A stretch of DNA of 64,000 bases from Bryoerythrophyllum caledonicum (taxonomy: Eukaryota > Streptophyta > Bryopsida > Pottiales > Pottiaceae): contig OZ020520.1 in assembly GCA_963971425.1 (NCBI GenBank), forward strand, positions 5,250,553 to 5,314,552. The letters run 5' to 3'. This document shows, piece after piece, positions 32,883 through 46,300 of this stretch (positions within the stretch are counted from its first letter, which is position 1; the number at the start of each line of letters is the position of its first letter). The translations under genes and the position numbers were made by a program. The notes below the pieces were generated by a model. It searched no databases. It saw nothing but the letters and a program-made list of their open reading frames with translations, and had not been told where the DNA came from.

Positions 32883-33777
32883 TCATGGTGCGCACATCGC
32901 TGCTCCACAACTTATTTGGGTCCCACCGGGCAGTTCTATCGTCGCCCAGCCTTCTCTAAACTGGAACTCTTTTCTACCTGCGATCGTCAGGATGTTGCCC
33001 ATCTCCCAGTTGGTGTTGCCACTCTTGAACTCAAAATACTCTGGGTTCCTCAAGATCGTGTGCGTGGTTGCGCTATCTATCAACGCCAATTCTGGATCGC
33101 TTGCTGGCATCCTGTGTATGCTGGCTAAGAAATTTTCCACATCAACGTTAGTGTCGTCTAGGGAGGATGCATCAAATGTGTGAGTCTCACGCTGCGTGGT
33201 GCCCTTGGCCATCTGGAGCTGTCGCATGTCTTTGTACATCTTGGTGACGAACTCAGGGGCGTAGCAGTGTCGCGCAATATGGCCCTGTTCTCCACATTTG
33301 TAACACACTCGTGTCTCTTGGCTTGTGCTGTCTTGTCTTGAACTTCCTCTGCGCTCGTCCTGGTGGTAGTCATTGCGAGACTCATGTCGGCGTAGACTGT
33401 AGCGTGATTCGTAGCGCCGTGGGCTGGTTCGATATTGAGGGCGTCGCGGACTGTCGCGATACTCGCTCCTCTGTTGATAGTCGTTCCTGCGTGGACTGGT
33501 ACGGGATGAGTGTCGTCGTGGGCTGTCTCTAGACTCATATCTGCGCGGGCTGCCGCGGGACTCATAACGACCTTGACGTTGATTATCACGAGGTTGCTGT
33601 TTGGACGACTTAGAGTCATGAGTAGGCTTATCTGATTTGGCTGTCGTTGGTCGATTGTTGTTGTTGGGTCGCATGTCCTTCGGTTTGCGCTTCGAAATCT
33701 CCACAGCGTGGGCCTCCTTGGCTGGTGCTGAGTCTGCATTCTTCAGGAGCATCTGGTGCTGCTTCTCCGCCAGCAGG
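32883..33777 (-). CDS. Copia gag C-terminus, CCHC knuckle and protease
   Basis: Resumes after the CACTA insertion. It has a long Arg/Ser-rich linker in which RYESRxSPRR-like units recur about ten times. A CCHC zinc knuckle (CYKCGEQGHIARHC) follows, then an aspartic protease site DSATTHTIL. The TGA at 32883 is one transition from CGA and interrupts the polyprotein. Confidence 0.85.
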
Positions 33778-36146
33778 CACTATAAGAAACCCGTGTTTTT
33801 TGTCACGTCCTGAATCATGTCCCAGGAGACATGTAGACATCCGAATTTACATCCCTCTGACGTACCAACGCGTGTAACACGCTGTAACGCGTGGGGACAT
33901 CACCAAAAACGCGAGGACATCCCTGCGACAGGGACGATTTTCGGAGATTTTGGGAGGCTGGAAATGGTGCCAACTGGGCGCCACGTAGACGACACCTAAG
34001 CGGCAGGATGACGGGCAGTGCCACATGGCCGGGAAATTCATCCTCTCCATTGGTGACGTGGCATATGACGTGGCATGTGACGTGGATCCACGTGGCCTCT
34101 GATGTGGACCCGGGAAAGAGTGACGTGGCGTGCCACGTCAACAGATATTTGCGTGGTTTTTTTTTCAGATTCGTGTTTGCGGGGACGTCATTGGTAACAT
34201 GGCTGTGTTTTTTAAGACGTCCCGAGTTGACGTGGAGATGTCTTGCTCGACGTCTACGCCAACGCTACCTGGATTTTGATGCTGATTTCGTTGAACATCG
34301 CCATGCCCTAGAGGACGTGGCGATGGACATGATCGCGTCCTCCAATACATTGCCGACCCATGGTCGTCGGCACTGAGGGTGTCATTGCAGACGTTCCAAA
34401 GAACTTATGCGTGTCTGACGTGACATCCCCTGATGCATGGTATTGTTGACGCTGTGTATGTGATGGTGTTTTGAGGGACATCAAGAGATGTTGTACAAGA
34501 CATGAATACGTTGTACAAGACATGAGTATGTTGTACAAGACATGAGTACAAGACATGAATACCTCATCTTACATGTAACATGTACATTCATCCAAATTCA
34601 TGCTTAGTGGCCTACTTGCAAATGTGGTAATATGATATACACGCAATTTAAAATATGTCTCCATAGACACGGGGATGTTTCAAAAGACGTCCTTGCGTTT
34701 CCTAAGTGCTGCGGCATATGTCTTCTACAACATGGTCACGTCTATATGTCGCTCACAGCACATTGCATGTCCAACACTGCACCTCTAACCTCTACACTCT
34801 AAACTCTAACCTCTACACTCTAAACTCTTACCTCTACACTCAAAACTCTAACCTCTACACTCTAAACTCTAACATTCTAACTTGTAAACTCAGTCTACAC
34901 TCTAAAACTCCAACCTCTACATTCTAAACTCTAACTACTTGGAGAAATGAAGGCCAAAGTGAGCTTTGTGCAACCTCAAATTCTACTTAAAGGTCTCATG
35001 ACCTAACTATGGCTGCAGCAGCTAACCCTAGCCGCCTCATGACCTAACTATGGCTGGAGCAGCTAACCCTCGCCGCCTCTATTCATCCAATGAACTTGAC
35101 GAAATTCATCCTACTATGTTTTGCAAGACACGATGATGTTTTCCAGGACATGTCGATGTTTTCCAGGACATGTCAATGTTCTGCCAAACACTGCTGATGT
35201 TTTCAGAGACGTCTCTGTGGGATGTCCTCAAAGACATGTAGACGTTACTCGAGACATCTTCAATTGGATGTCTCAAGTGACGTGGACCTATACACAAAAT
35301 GACGTGTCACCTTGTCCGACATGGAATTGTGTTTGCCATGTAGATGAAGTGCTGTAAACTACAAAATATATAATATGTCAACATAGGTAAGCCACCAAGG
35401 ACTTTACAAAATCACCCTAAATTCCTTATAATTCGGGTTTTGGTAGAAAAGTGGTATTTTAATATTATATTAATTAATAAATATTATTTAATATTTAAAT
35501 ATACAGTACTGAATTTAATATGTCCGCTTTAATTACAGAATAATCAGTTTTTATAAAATATTATTATAATATTAATGAATATTTTGTATTTTTAATATTT
35601 TGTATTTTTAATATTTAAAATTAAATTTTATTTTGGAAACCATTTTGATACGAAGTGGACAAATCAAAAATTTCAGAGGATCAAAGTTAATAAATATAAT
35701 CAGAATATTCTTCAATTTTATATACTTTATATTTTTTATTTTATTTTTTAAAAATCTAGTTTTATAAGGCTCGTGCCTTTTTTTTCCTCCTCTTGCAGAC
35801 CGTTGCCCGTTTCGTTGTTTTTTTTAACGTTGGGCTGCTTTCTACCTTGCACAACAGTAACTTCGACATTCTTACCTCAGGTGAAACGCTTGTTCGCTGC
35901 CAGCGTGGCAATTTTGCGTCACCCAAGATGTCCTCGATGACGTCCTCGGAGACGGGCGCGTTGTTGGAGACATCATCGCGTCTCCTATTTCGCACGCGCG
36001 TTTCGGGACCCTCCCACCTCCACTGTTCATTATTGACGCGTGGACATCCTCACGTTCACGGGGACATTACTGGCTAGCTCCAAGACATCAAAAAAACACG
36101 CTGACATGATTAAGGACATAACAAAAAACACGGGTTTCTTATAGTG
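33778..36146. mobile_element. Non-autonomous CACTA element in copia gag
   Basis: The ends are inverted and start CACTATAAGAAACCCGTG, matching over about 40 bp with few differences. The 3-bp target duplication AGG (33775-33777 and 36147-36149) is typical of the En/Spm group. No transposase is present. The interior has many GGACAT/ATGTCC-like motifs near both ends, which may be subterminal binding repeats. It also has a microsatellite-like CTCTAAACTCTAACCTCTAC block (about 34780-34935) and an AT-rich core. Frames inside it are not coding. Confidence 0.92.
34780..34935 (+). repeat. CTCTAAACTCTAACCTCTACA minisatellite
   Basis: Short tandem units built from CTCTAAA and CTCTAAC/CTCTACA inside the CACTA element. 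Confidence 0.8.
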
Positions 36147-36733
36147 AGGAGGTACGCCATCAGCTGCGAGTGGGTCTTGTAGTGCATGTTCCGATATTGC
36201 TGTGCCAGCAGAGACGACGCGGCGGGAAAGGTAGACAGTGTCTTGTCTATGAGCTCGGCTTCCGTGACCTCCTCCCCGCAAAGACGCAATTGTGCAACAA
36301 TACGATGAAGTTCGAAGTTAAACGAGTTCAAATCAGTAAAGTCTAAAACACGTAATGAAAGCCAATCGCTACGAGCCTGGGGTAAGAAAATGGTCTTCTC
36401 ATGCTGAAAATGCGCCTTGAGTTGTTTCCACAGGTCCATGGGGTTCTTGACCTGGATGTACTGACGCCGCAGGGAGGAGTCGAGATGCCTCCTAATGATG
36501 AGCAGCGCCTTCCACTTGGTGGTGATCGGCAGGTTTGGTTCGTCAGCGCGCCGCTTCTTGAGTGCTGTGTGAAGTTCTTCGGCGCACAAGTAGGCTCGGA
36601 TGTCAACGCTCCACTCCAAGTAATTTGCGCCATCGCCTTGAAGTGCCGGAAATAGGAAGGACTGGACCCTAGGTTGGAGGTCTCCAGGGTCGTTGGGTTT
36701 GGTTGTCATGCTTCTTGTGCTCGTCGAGCACAA
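36147..36733 (-). CDS. Copia gag N-terminus
   Basis: Gag of the UBN2 type found in Ty1/copia elements (LEWSVDIRAYLCAEELHTAL; later NPMDLWKQLKAHF; LSTFPAASSLLAQQYR). The likely start is one of two in-frame Met codons near 36733 and 36709. The CACTA element is inserted after TCTCAGCTGATGGCGTACCT-like sequence. If it were removed with one AGG copy, the frame would run straight into the segment ending at 33777. Confidence 0.88.
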
Positions 36734-37311
36734 GAAGCCAAAAAATAAAACAGGTACAAAAAATTATATAGGTGCTTGTCTGTGAGGACGGACAGGCAGG
36801 TGTAGAGAAAAAGAACGAAAGGACTTCTGTCTGTGAATACAGACAGACAAGCAGACGTCAAGTAGGACAGGGGCGTGTCTGAGGAGACAGACAGGCAAAG
36901 AGAGAGAAGAAAAAAAACGTAGGGGAACTGTAAAGACGTTCACGCATACGGGGACGTATGCGAAAAAAACAGGACAAAATTGCTGTCTGTAGAGACAGAC
37001 AGACCTAGACCAAAAAGACGTTGTGCTTACAAGCACAAGGAAGGTGATAACCAAAAAAAATGCGGGAAAAATAATTCGGTCTGGCGCCAAAAATTAGTAC
37101 TGACAGAGTACTTCCGCAGTTAAGAGAGAAAAAAAACGGCGGTAGGAAAAAAAAATACGAAAAAATCACGTAAGATACTCTTCAACGAAAAGATCAGGAG
37201 TAAATGCAGGAGATCCTATCAACGGAACAGAATTTCACAGTTAATGTTTCGAAGAACAAGGATACTCTTAACAAGAAAGAAAATCAAAAATTAATGCTCA
37301 GAGGTAGTTGA
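36734..37311 (-). other. Untranslated leader of the copia element
   Basis: A-rich leader with several copies of the GTCTGTCTGT/ACAGACAGAC type. The frame at 36764-37090 within it is not a gene. Confidence 0.6.
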
Positions 37312-37329
37312 ACTATTGTGCTGATAACG
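37312..37329 (-). other. Primer binding site of the copia element
   Basis: Directly after the 5' LTR the sense strand reads CGTTATCAGCACAATAG. The TTATCAGCAC core resembles the half initiator-Met tRNA sites used by copia elements. Confidence 0.5.
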
Positions 37330-37731
37330 TGTTGTGAGGAGCGAGAAGAAGCATTCAATTAGGGAAAACAGTATGGAGGCGGAAAACTGTAGAAGTGTGT
37401 CATGTGTATCTCTGCCACTAACTCTTGGGGACTGTGCACATATCCTCAGGAGAGAGAAGGAGGTGACATGTGGCTAGTGTCGGCGTGATGGGACCCATGG
37501 GGTCCAGTATGTCTCATGACATGTCACGTAGCTTAAATAGTGATGCCTAATCTAGGGTGCATGAGTGATGAGATCTATGAGGTCCAGCATGTCTCTTGAC
37601 ATGTCACATAGCTAAGTAGTGATGCCTAATCTAGGGTGATGGGACCCTGGACTTTGTAGTACTCGCATAGTACTTGTATACTGCCGGTAGGCTACGGTAT
37701 ACTACGTATACTACTGTATACTATTACAACA
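37330..37731 (-). repeat. 5' LTR of the copia element
   Basis: 402 bp and nearly identical to 28792-29193. It should hold the promoter for leftward transcription. Confidence 0.95.
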
Positions 37732-37736
37732 AAGAG

Positions 37737-38570
37737 TACTATCATTGCCGCTCAATGTGTCCAATATGTCAAATCAGCATTCACATTCAAAGCTTAAATA
37801 CATGTTTATACCCTATTGATAACCGGATTTACTGTAATTTTTAAAATTTTAAGATAATTTTTTTTTTGAAAACTATATTATAATTTTCTCAAGGTTGAAA
37901 ATGTTTTAAAAATACAACTACTACAAAGTTGTCAAGAAAAAAGTCACCTTTTTCTATCCGGTTCACTTTTAATTTATATTCCTAGGAAACATTGGTATTT
38001 ATATAATCATGGGCTTACAAACTTTACTTTGTTTAGAAAAAATTTGAAATTTGGCTTCTTAGGATCATTACGGGGTCCACTACTATATTTTTAGATTGTA
38101 GTGTCAATATACCTTAGTTACCTAAGTTACTTTAGTTATAGTTTAGTTACCTATTACTAAAGTATTGCAATGCCTTAGTTACTTTTACTCTATCTACCTA
38201 GGAAACCTGGGTATCTAAATAATGGGCATACCTTGAATTTATTGCAAGATTATCATTGGCCCATTGGAAACAACCACTCTGCAAACTGCAGTGGTATATT
38301 AATAAAACAATATGGTCAATAATCATACCAATACCTAGGCTTCCAAAAGTGCACCACATGGCACTGTCTACGTCATTTTTACTACCACAACATTGAAAAC
38401 AATACTTACACATCTATATATATAACAAGTTACAATCGGAAGTTTAATGTTATCCATGTTTTCGGTGATGATTGATAATATTATCTACGTTTTGGCAAAA
38501 CTCATCTATCTATATTGATGATTTTGTGATATATTTGTAAATTTACTTGAACTTTATATATTGCCTTGTA
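37737..38570. other. No gene seen
   Basis: AT-rich sequence with short frames only. Confidence 0.4.
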
Positions 38571-38599
38571 TGTCAAAATTATTAAATATTTTATATAAT

Positions 38600-41500
38600 T
38601 AACGGGAAATAGTATATTTATGAAATAGTTAAAAATGTATTCACCATGTAATACACAATGGTTTAACCAAAATAGTAAAAAGTGAATTTATTAATAAGTG
38701 AATAATGTATCCATCAAATAGTAAATACCGTATTTATCAAATAGTTAATAGTTTATTTATGAAATAGTTAATAGTGCTTAATATTGTGTATATTAATTTT
38801 TAAATAGTAAACACTATATCTCTTAAATAATAAATAGTGTATTTAGCAAGTAGGAAATAGTATATGTGCCAAATAGTAGATACTATTTGTATTGAACAGA
38901 AAATAGTATATTTATCCAATAATAAATAATACATTCACCAAATTGTAAACAATGTTACCAAATAGTGCATAGTGTATTTACGGACTAGTAAATTGTGTAT
39001 TCACCACATGACAAAACAATGTATTTACAACATTATAATCAATGTATTTACCACATAATAAACAATGAATTTACCAATTAACACGTAGTTTATATACAAA
39101 TTGGTAATTAGTGTCATTTTGAAATAGTAAATATAATATCTACAAAATAGAAAACGATGTATCTATCAAATACTTAATAGTGTATCTTTTAAATAGTTAA
39201 TAGTGTATTCAAAAACAGTAGTTGTATACTTAGCACATACTAGATAGTGTATGTCAAAAATATTAAATTTTTGTATAATAAATTGGAAATAGTATATTTA
39301 TGAAATAGTTAATATTGTATTCACCATGTAATACATACTGATTTTATTAAATAGTGTATAGTGTATTTACGGAATAGTGCATGCTGTACTTACGGAATAG
39401 TGCATAGTCTATTTATCACAAAATAAACAATGTATTTACCAAATAATTCCTTGTGTACATGGGAATTGGTAAATAATGTCTTCTTTATTCAAGAAATAGT
39501 GTATCCATGCTATAGTGAATATTGAATTTATAAGAGAGTAAATAGTATATTTATTGAATAGTAAATAGTGACATTACCAAATAGGAAACTTTGTATATAA
39601 TAGTAAATAATGTATTCATCAATTAGTAAATAGTGGCATAGTGCATCTATCAAAATAAAAAATAGTGTATCTACAAAATAATAAATGTGTATTTGTCATA
39701 TTGTAAATAGTGGATCTATCAATAGTTATTACTACTATACTTATTGAATAGTAATTATTGTATTTATAATTAGTAAATATTTTATTTAGCAAATAGTCAT
39801 TACTGTATATATCAAATATGAAGTAGTATACTTACCCAATAATATATAATGTATTCACCAAATAGTAAACAATGAATTTAACAAATAGTGCATAGTGTGT
39901 TTATCACACAATAAACAATGTATTTACCGAATAATACCTAGTGTATATATGAATTGGTAAATAGTGTCAATTTGGAATAGTAAATAGGGTATCTACAAAA
40001 TAGTAAATTCAGTATCTATCAAATAGTTAATAGTTTATTTATGAAATAGTTAATAGTTTATTTATGAAATAGTTAATAGTGCTTAATATTGTGTATATTA
40101 AATAGTAAATACTATATCTCTTAAATAATAAATAGTGTATTTAGAAAATAGGAAAAAATATGTGCCAAATAGTAGATACTATATTTATAGTGATTAAAAA
40201 AATAGTATATTTACCCAATAGTATGTAAAATATTCACCAAATTGTATACAATGTTACCAAATAGTGCATAGTGTATTTACGGAATAGTAAATTGTGTATT
40301 CACCACATGACAAACAATGTATTTACCACATAATAAACAATGTATTTACCACATAATAATCAATTTATTTACCACATAATAAAAAAATTATTTACCAATT
40401 AACATGTAGTTTATATAAAAATTGGTAATTAGTGTCATTTTGAAATATAATATAGTGTATCTATCAAATACTTAATAGTGTATCTTTTAAATAGTTAATA
40501 GTGTATTCAAAAATAGTAGTTGTATACTTAGCACATACTAGATAGTGTATGTCAAAAATATTAATTTTTTTGTATAATAAATTGGAAATAGTATATTTAT
40601 GAAATAGTTAATAATGTATTCACCATGTAATACACGATGATTTTACCAAATAATGTATAGCGTATTTGCGGAATAGTGCATGGTGTATTTACGGAATAGT
40701 GCATGATGTATTTACGGAATAGTGCATGATGTATTTACAGAATAGTGCATGGTGTATTTACGGAATAGCGCATGGTGTATTCACGTAATAGTGCATGGTG
40801 CATTTACGGAACAATGGATGGTGTCTTTACGGAATAGTGCATGGTGTATTTACGGAATAGGGCATGGTGTATTTACGGAATAGGGCATGGTGTACTTCCG
40901 GAATAGTGCATGGTGTATTTACGGAATAGGGCATGGTGTACTTACGGAATAGTGCATGGTGTATTTACGGAATAGGGCATGGTGTACTTACGGAATAGTG
41001 CATGGTGTATTTACGGAATAGGGCATGGTGTACTTACGGAATAGGGCATGGTGAACTTACGGAATAGTGCATGGTGTATTTACGGAATAGGGCATGGTGT
41101 ACTTACGGAATAGTGCATGGTGTATTTATGGAATAGTGCATGGTGTATTTATCACAAAATAAACAATGTTATACCAAATAATTCCTAGTGTATATGTGAA
41201 TTGGTAAATAATGTCTTCTTTATTCAAGAAATAGTGTATCTATGCTTTAGTGAATATTGTATCTATAAGAGAGTAAATAGTATATTTGTTAAATAGTAAA
41301 CAGTAAAATTACCAAATAGGAAACTTTGTATAAATAAAATAGGAAATAGTGTATCTACTAAAGGCAAACAATGTATTTTACCAGAAAGTAAATAGTATCT
41401 AAATAAATAATAACTAATGTATTCATCAATTAGTAAATAGTGCATCTATAAAAATAGAGAATAGTATATATATATATAGTAAATAATGTATTCATCAATT

Positions 41501-41930
41501 AGCAAATAGTGCATCTATCAAAATAGAAAATAGTGTATCTACAAAATAGTAAAGATGTATTTGTCATATTGTAAATAGTGGATCTATCCATAGTTATCAC
41601 TATTGTACTTATTGAATAGTAATTATTGTATTTATAATTAGTAAGTACTTTATTTAGCAAGTAATCATTACTATATATATCAAATAGGAAGTAGTATACT
41701 TACCCAATAATATATAATGTATTCACCAAATAGTAAACAATGAATTTATCAAATAGTGCATAGTGTGTTTATCACACAATAAACAATGTATTTACCGAAT
41801 AATACCTAGTGTATATATGAATTGGTAAATAGTGTCAATTTGGAATAGTAAATAGGGTATCTACAAAAGAGTAAATGTATATCCATCAAATAGTAAATAG
41901 AGTATCTATCAAATACATGATCATAGTGTA
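38600..41930. repeat. AT-rich minisatellite array
   Basis: About 3.3 kb of degenerate units around TATTTACCAAATAGTAAATA (roughly 20-23 bp). The part at about 40650-41150 is much more regular, with near-identical 23-bp copies (ACGGAATAGTGCATGGTGTA plus TTT), about 20 in a row. Longer stretches (for example 39000-39300 and 40280-40590) are repeated at higher order. No coding signal. Confidence 0.9.
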
Positions 41931-42305
41931 TTTATATGGGATATGTTTTTTTTATGGAACATGTGACACTGCACTGAAAATGATAATTAGTGTCATGTTG
42001 CATTTAGTGACACAGTAAGTGATGCTATTTACGTACATCATTACTAAATTATAGTGATATTTATTATTGATGACTCTTGTTGACAATTTGAATTGAGCAT
42101 GATATTTTGAATTTGTAACAGTATTTATCATTTTTAGTGTATCTCATTTTTAGTGTACAGTGAGTTGCCTTTACAAAGCAAACGCACATGTGTGCCTTTG
42201 AGCCTCCGTTGAGGCCCCAACGATTGGTGGTGGGCCCCACTAAACAAAAGGTAAATTTGGATTAAAATTGAAATATGTGAATTGGTACCTAAGTGGAATC
42301 GCATT

Positions 42306-42494
42306 GGAAACTCTTTGGGAACATGGGGAACGTTTTGGAACGCCGAGAATGTGTTGGGAACACGATGGGGAACTATGGGGAACAACACGGGTACTCATTG
42401 GAAACTCTTCGGGAACATGGATAACGTTTTGGGAACGCCGAGAACGTGTTGGGAACACGATGGGGAACTCTGGGGAACAACACGGGTACTCATC
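42306..42494 (+). repeat. 94-bp tandem duplication
   Basis: Two copies start GGAAACTCTT at 42306 and 42400, rich in GGGAAC. Frames through it are repeat artefacts. Confidence 0.8.
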
Positions 42495-42599
42495 ACGAAC
42501 GCAGTGGAAATGTTGTGGTAATAATACGGTAAAAAAGGTAAATGAGAAGAGGGTAACCAGATGGTCTAGTTAGGAACCACATTGGATTTTACCGTAGAA

Positions 42600-43355
42600 T
42601 TGGTGTGGACATGAGGTGCCCAACCGGGACTTTTAGGGACCATATCTGGGAGATGAAGTTCCATGTCGTACTCATGTGCTTCTACTTACAAACGTGTTGG
42701 TACTGCCTGCTATATATAAGGTTGGATGACCTTTAGCCACCAACTTAAGCTTCCTGAGAATTTAAAATAGGCTTTCATTAATATTGCAATTGTCATGACC
42801 ATTTATTCCTTCACATTAAAATTGCTACAAATTTTTAGAGTGGATGGTAAGCCATAACATACAAAACTCACTACTTCCAGTCAGTTGTGCTAATGAGCAC
42901 TTGTCAAAGCCTGCAGAGACTAAAAACCGAGAGTTGTGAACCAATACTAAACTCACACCCAATTATTAACAGATTTTCCTAAAATTTTGGAAATGGGGTG
43001 AGCAGCTGGCGGTTTTGGCCCACATAAGACTGTTGATTCTGGGGTTGATGGTGGTGATAGATTATTCAACCATAAAGGCTTCTATAATGGGAGGCAGTCA
43101 TAATGGAAAGGAAAGGGTCGGGGCAGGTTCTAACGTGGGGGAATGAGATGAATGGTGATGGCTTTTCCAATAGTCATCCAATACTCATACGAATGGAAAG
43201 GGCCGAGTCTCAAAGATGATTGAGCAATTCAATTGTCCTATAAATGTACAGACTAGCACTGTGGGTGTGTGTTTTCATCTTCACTACTTCCTTGATGATC
43301 CTACGTTTAGACCTGGGAAAACTCCAATTGCTGACGTATATGGTAAATTGTTCTC
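42600..43355. other. Intergenic, downstream of RNR1
   Basis: No gene seen. It should hold the 3' untranslated region and polyadenylation site of RNR1. Confidence 0.4.
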
Positions 43356-46300
43356 CTACGCACCACAGGCTAAGCAGTCGTCTTTGTTCTCAAGCGAACA
43401 CACCATTTGCGACAGTTTGGCCTCCACTTCCTCCTCCACAATTGCAGCTGGTGTGGATGGGTTACTCTGCAAGAAATCCAAGAGATTAGTCTGCAACGCA
43501 TTCCTAGAAGACGAGTATCACAGTTGAAGGCACATACGCACCGAGCACACAGGTATTATAATATAAGATATCAAGCAAACAGACATCAATGGAATGCGTA
43601 GTACCTTGATGCTGCTGGCGTCGACTGTGAACTTGATGGCGTCTGCTGCGGCTCGCGAGCGCAAGTAGTACATGCCAGTTTTCAAGCCCTTGGACCACGT
43701 GTAGAAGTGGAGAGAGGTGAGCTTGCCGAAGTTGGGCTGGTCCATGTGAATGTTCAAGCTCTGGCTCTGGTCGATGAAGGCTCCCCTCTCGGCAGCCATG
43801 TCCACGATCGACCTCTGCTTGATTTCCCACACCGTCCTGTAAATCTTCTTCAGGGCCTCCGGGATGATGTCGATCTGCTGGATGGAGCCGTTGTGGTAGA
43901 TCACTTGGTTCTTCAGCTCTTGCGTCCACAGCCCCATGTTCGTCAGGTCGTTCAGGAGGTGCTTGTTCACCACCACAAACTCGCCACTGCCAGAGGACGA
44001 TACCGTTAGCATGTGCTCCAGAAGTACGAGTCAGAACTTGGGAAGGAGTGCAACGTCAGGACTGTACCTCAACACGCGTCTGCTGTATATGTTCGACGTG
44101 TAAGGCTCGAAGCACTCGTTGTTGCCCAGGATCTGGCTTGTCGAGGCCGTGGGCATGGGTGCCATGAGGAGGGAGTTGCGGACGCCGTTCTTGGCGATCA
44201 GCTCTCTGAGAGCATCCCAGTTCCACCGCTCCGAGGGCTTCACGTTCCACATGTCCGGCTGAAGGATGCCCTTGCTGATCGGGCATCCGGCGTACGTTTC
44301 GTATGTTCCTTCCTCCGCTGCCAATTCAGCTGAGGTTTTCAGCGCATGGTAGTAAACCGTCTCAAAAATGTCGCGGTTCAGCTTCTGGGCCTGCAGCTCA
44401 GAGCAACAGCGATGTCATCAAGTGCGCCTGGTGAGTGCGGCAGCTCGTGAGGGACATGATAATGCGCATACCTCTTCGGAGTCGAACGGCATGCCCAGCA
44501 AGATGAAGGCGTCGGCGAGGCCCTGCACTCCGAGTCCAATGGGCCTGTGCCGCATGTTCGACCGTCTCGCGGTCTCCACCGGGTAGTAGTTTACATCGAT
44601 AATGCGGTTGAGATTCCGTGTGACCAGTGATGTTATCTGCCAAACATGCGAGGCCACTTTAACGTCCAGTTCGAGAGAGATGTAAACACGTTAATCAGGT
44701 CATCGATTCAGAGTCCTCGCATTACCTCTCCTAGCTTCTCGAAATCGAAGAAGCGATTCTGGTAACCCTTGCTGCCGATTAACTTGGTGGGATGGGATTC
44801 CATGGGCACACTCTTCTCTCGGACGAAGCGGGGAAGGGCGATGGAAGCCAGGTTGCAGACGGCAGTCTCGTCGGGACTCGTGAATTCCACAATCTCCGTG
44901 CACAGGTTGGAAGACTTGATAGTGCCCAAGTTCTGCTGGTTGCTCTTCCTGTTGCAAGCATCCTGAGAACAGAGAAAAACCTAGTCAGAGTCTGCTCACG
45001 CCCCACGAACTAAAAGCATGTCGGAGCGCAACCATACCTTGAACAGAATGTAGGGGTTCCCAGTTTCGATCTGGGCCTCAAGAACGGCAAACCATAGCTT
45101 CTGAGCTTGCACCATCTTCTTCGCCTTGCCCTACACATGAGTATAAGAGAGAATCGATCAACACCTGGCAGATTCCTCGAGGTGTTTGAAACAAGCCGAC
45201 GTTCATCATGTAAGCTTGAGTTACGTGACTCATATCAGGGTATCAAGAGTCAGAAAAGAGCAAGCAGTTCCTCTTCGGGTACAAGAACGCCTAGCTTGCA
45301 CAATGCACGCGCAGCAGGCTGCCTGATGTGGTACCCGGTGTTGCAAAACCAAAACTCTTAAGAATGAGTGGAAACAAACGATCTAAACTACGAGTCGCAC
45401 CGACAGAAATGCAAGGTACAAAAACCAGGTACAAAACCTCGTCACTGAGTAGTTGGCTCACCTGAGATTCATATTTCGTGTAGAGCTTCTCGAACTCTTC
45501 ACCCCAGCAATCCGCCAGACCAGGGGCTTCGTTGGGGCAGAAGAGAGACCACACGCCGTTGTCTTGCACCCGCTTCATGAACAGGTCCGAGATCCAGAGG
45601 CCGTAGAACAGATCCCGGGCCCTGCTCTCCTCCTTGCCGTGGTTCTTCCTCAGGTCCAGCCAGTCGAAGATGTCCGCGTGCCACGGCTCCAGGTACACCG
45701 CGAACGCGCCCTTCCTCTTGCCTCCGCCTTGGTCAACATACCGAGCAGTGTCGTTGAACACCCGGAGCATGGGAATGATGCCATTGGAGGTTCCGTTGGT
45801 CCCACGAATGTAGCTCCCAGTGGCGCGGATGTTGTGCACAGACAACCCGATCCCTCCCGCAGACTTGCTGATTACGGCGCACTCCTTCAGGGTGTCGTAG
45901 ATCCCCTCAATGCTGTCCCCCTTCATGCACACCAGGAAGCAACTGCTCATCTGCAAACGAAGCACCTCACGTTACTCCACACAATCACATGGAAAAACCC
46001 ACATCCTGTTACATCTAGACGAGAGTTGCTACCTGAGGCCGTGGAGTTCCGGCGTTGAACAGAGTTGGAGAAGCGTGCGTGAACCACCGCTGCGACATGG
46101 TGTGGTACGTCTTCAACGCGGCCTCAACGTTCTCCTTGTGGATCCCCACAGACACCCTCATGAGCATGTGCTGCGGCCTCTCCACCACGACCCCGTTCAC
46201 CTTCAGAAGATACGACCTCTCCAGCGTTTTGAACCCGAAGTAGTCGTAGTCGAAGTCCCTGTCGTAGATGATCTCACTGTCCAACCGGGCAGCGTGCTGG

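Larger units (their letters stand above)
28792..37731 (-). mobile_element. Ty1/copia LTR retrotransposon
   Basis: It is bounded by two 402-bp LTRs (28792-29193 and 37330-37731) that start TG and end CA, and by a 5-bp target duplication AAGAG (28787-28791 and 37732-37736). Transcription is leftward: gag, protease, integrase, reverse transcriptase, RNase H, the copia order. The LTRs differ at only two positions (both transitions), so insertion was recent. Even so this copy is broken by a CACTA insertion in gag, a TGA between protease and integrase, and a 65-bp tandem duplication in integrase. Confidence 0.95.

Noticed and set aside
33815..35357. Several frames inside the CACTA element
   Set aside because: They are built from short repeats; no transposase motifs are present.
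36764..37090. Minus frame in the copia leader
   Set aside because: It lies between the 5' LTR and gag, is low complexity, and has no known counterpart.
38600..41930. CRISPR-like array
   Set aside because: Units are contiguous and degenerate with no unique spacers, in a plant nuclear setting.
42268..42573. Plus frames rich in Gly, Asn and Thr
   Set aside because: They are products of the 94-bp tandem repeat in two phases.
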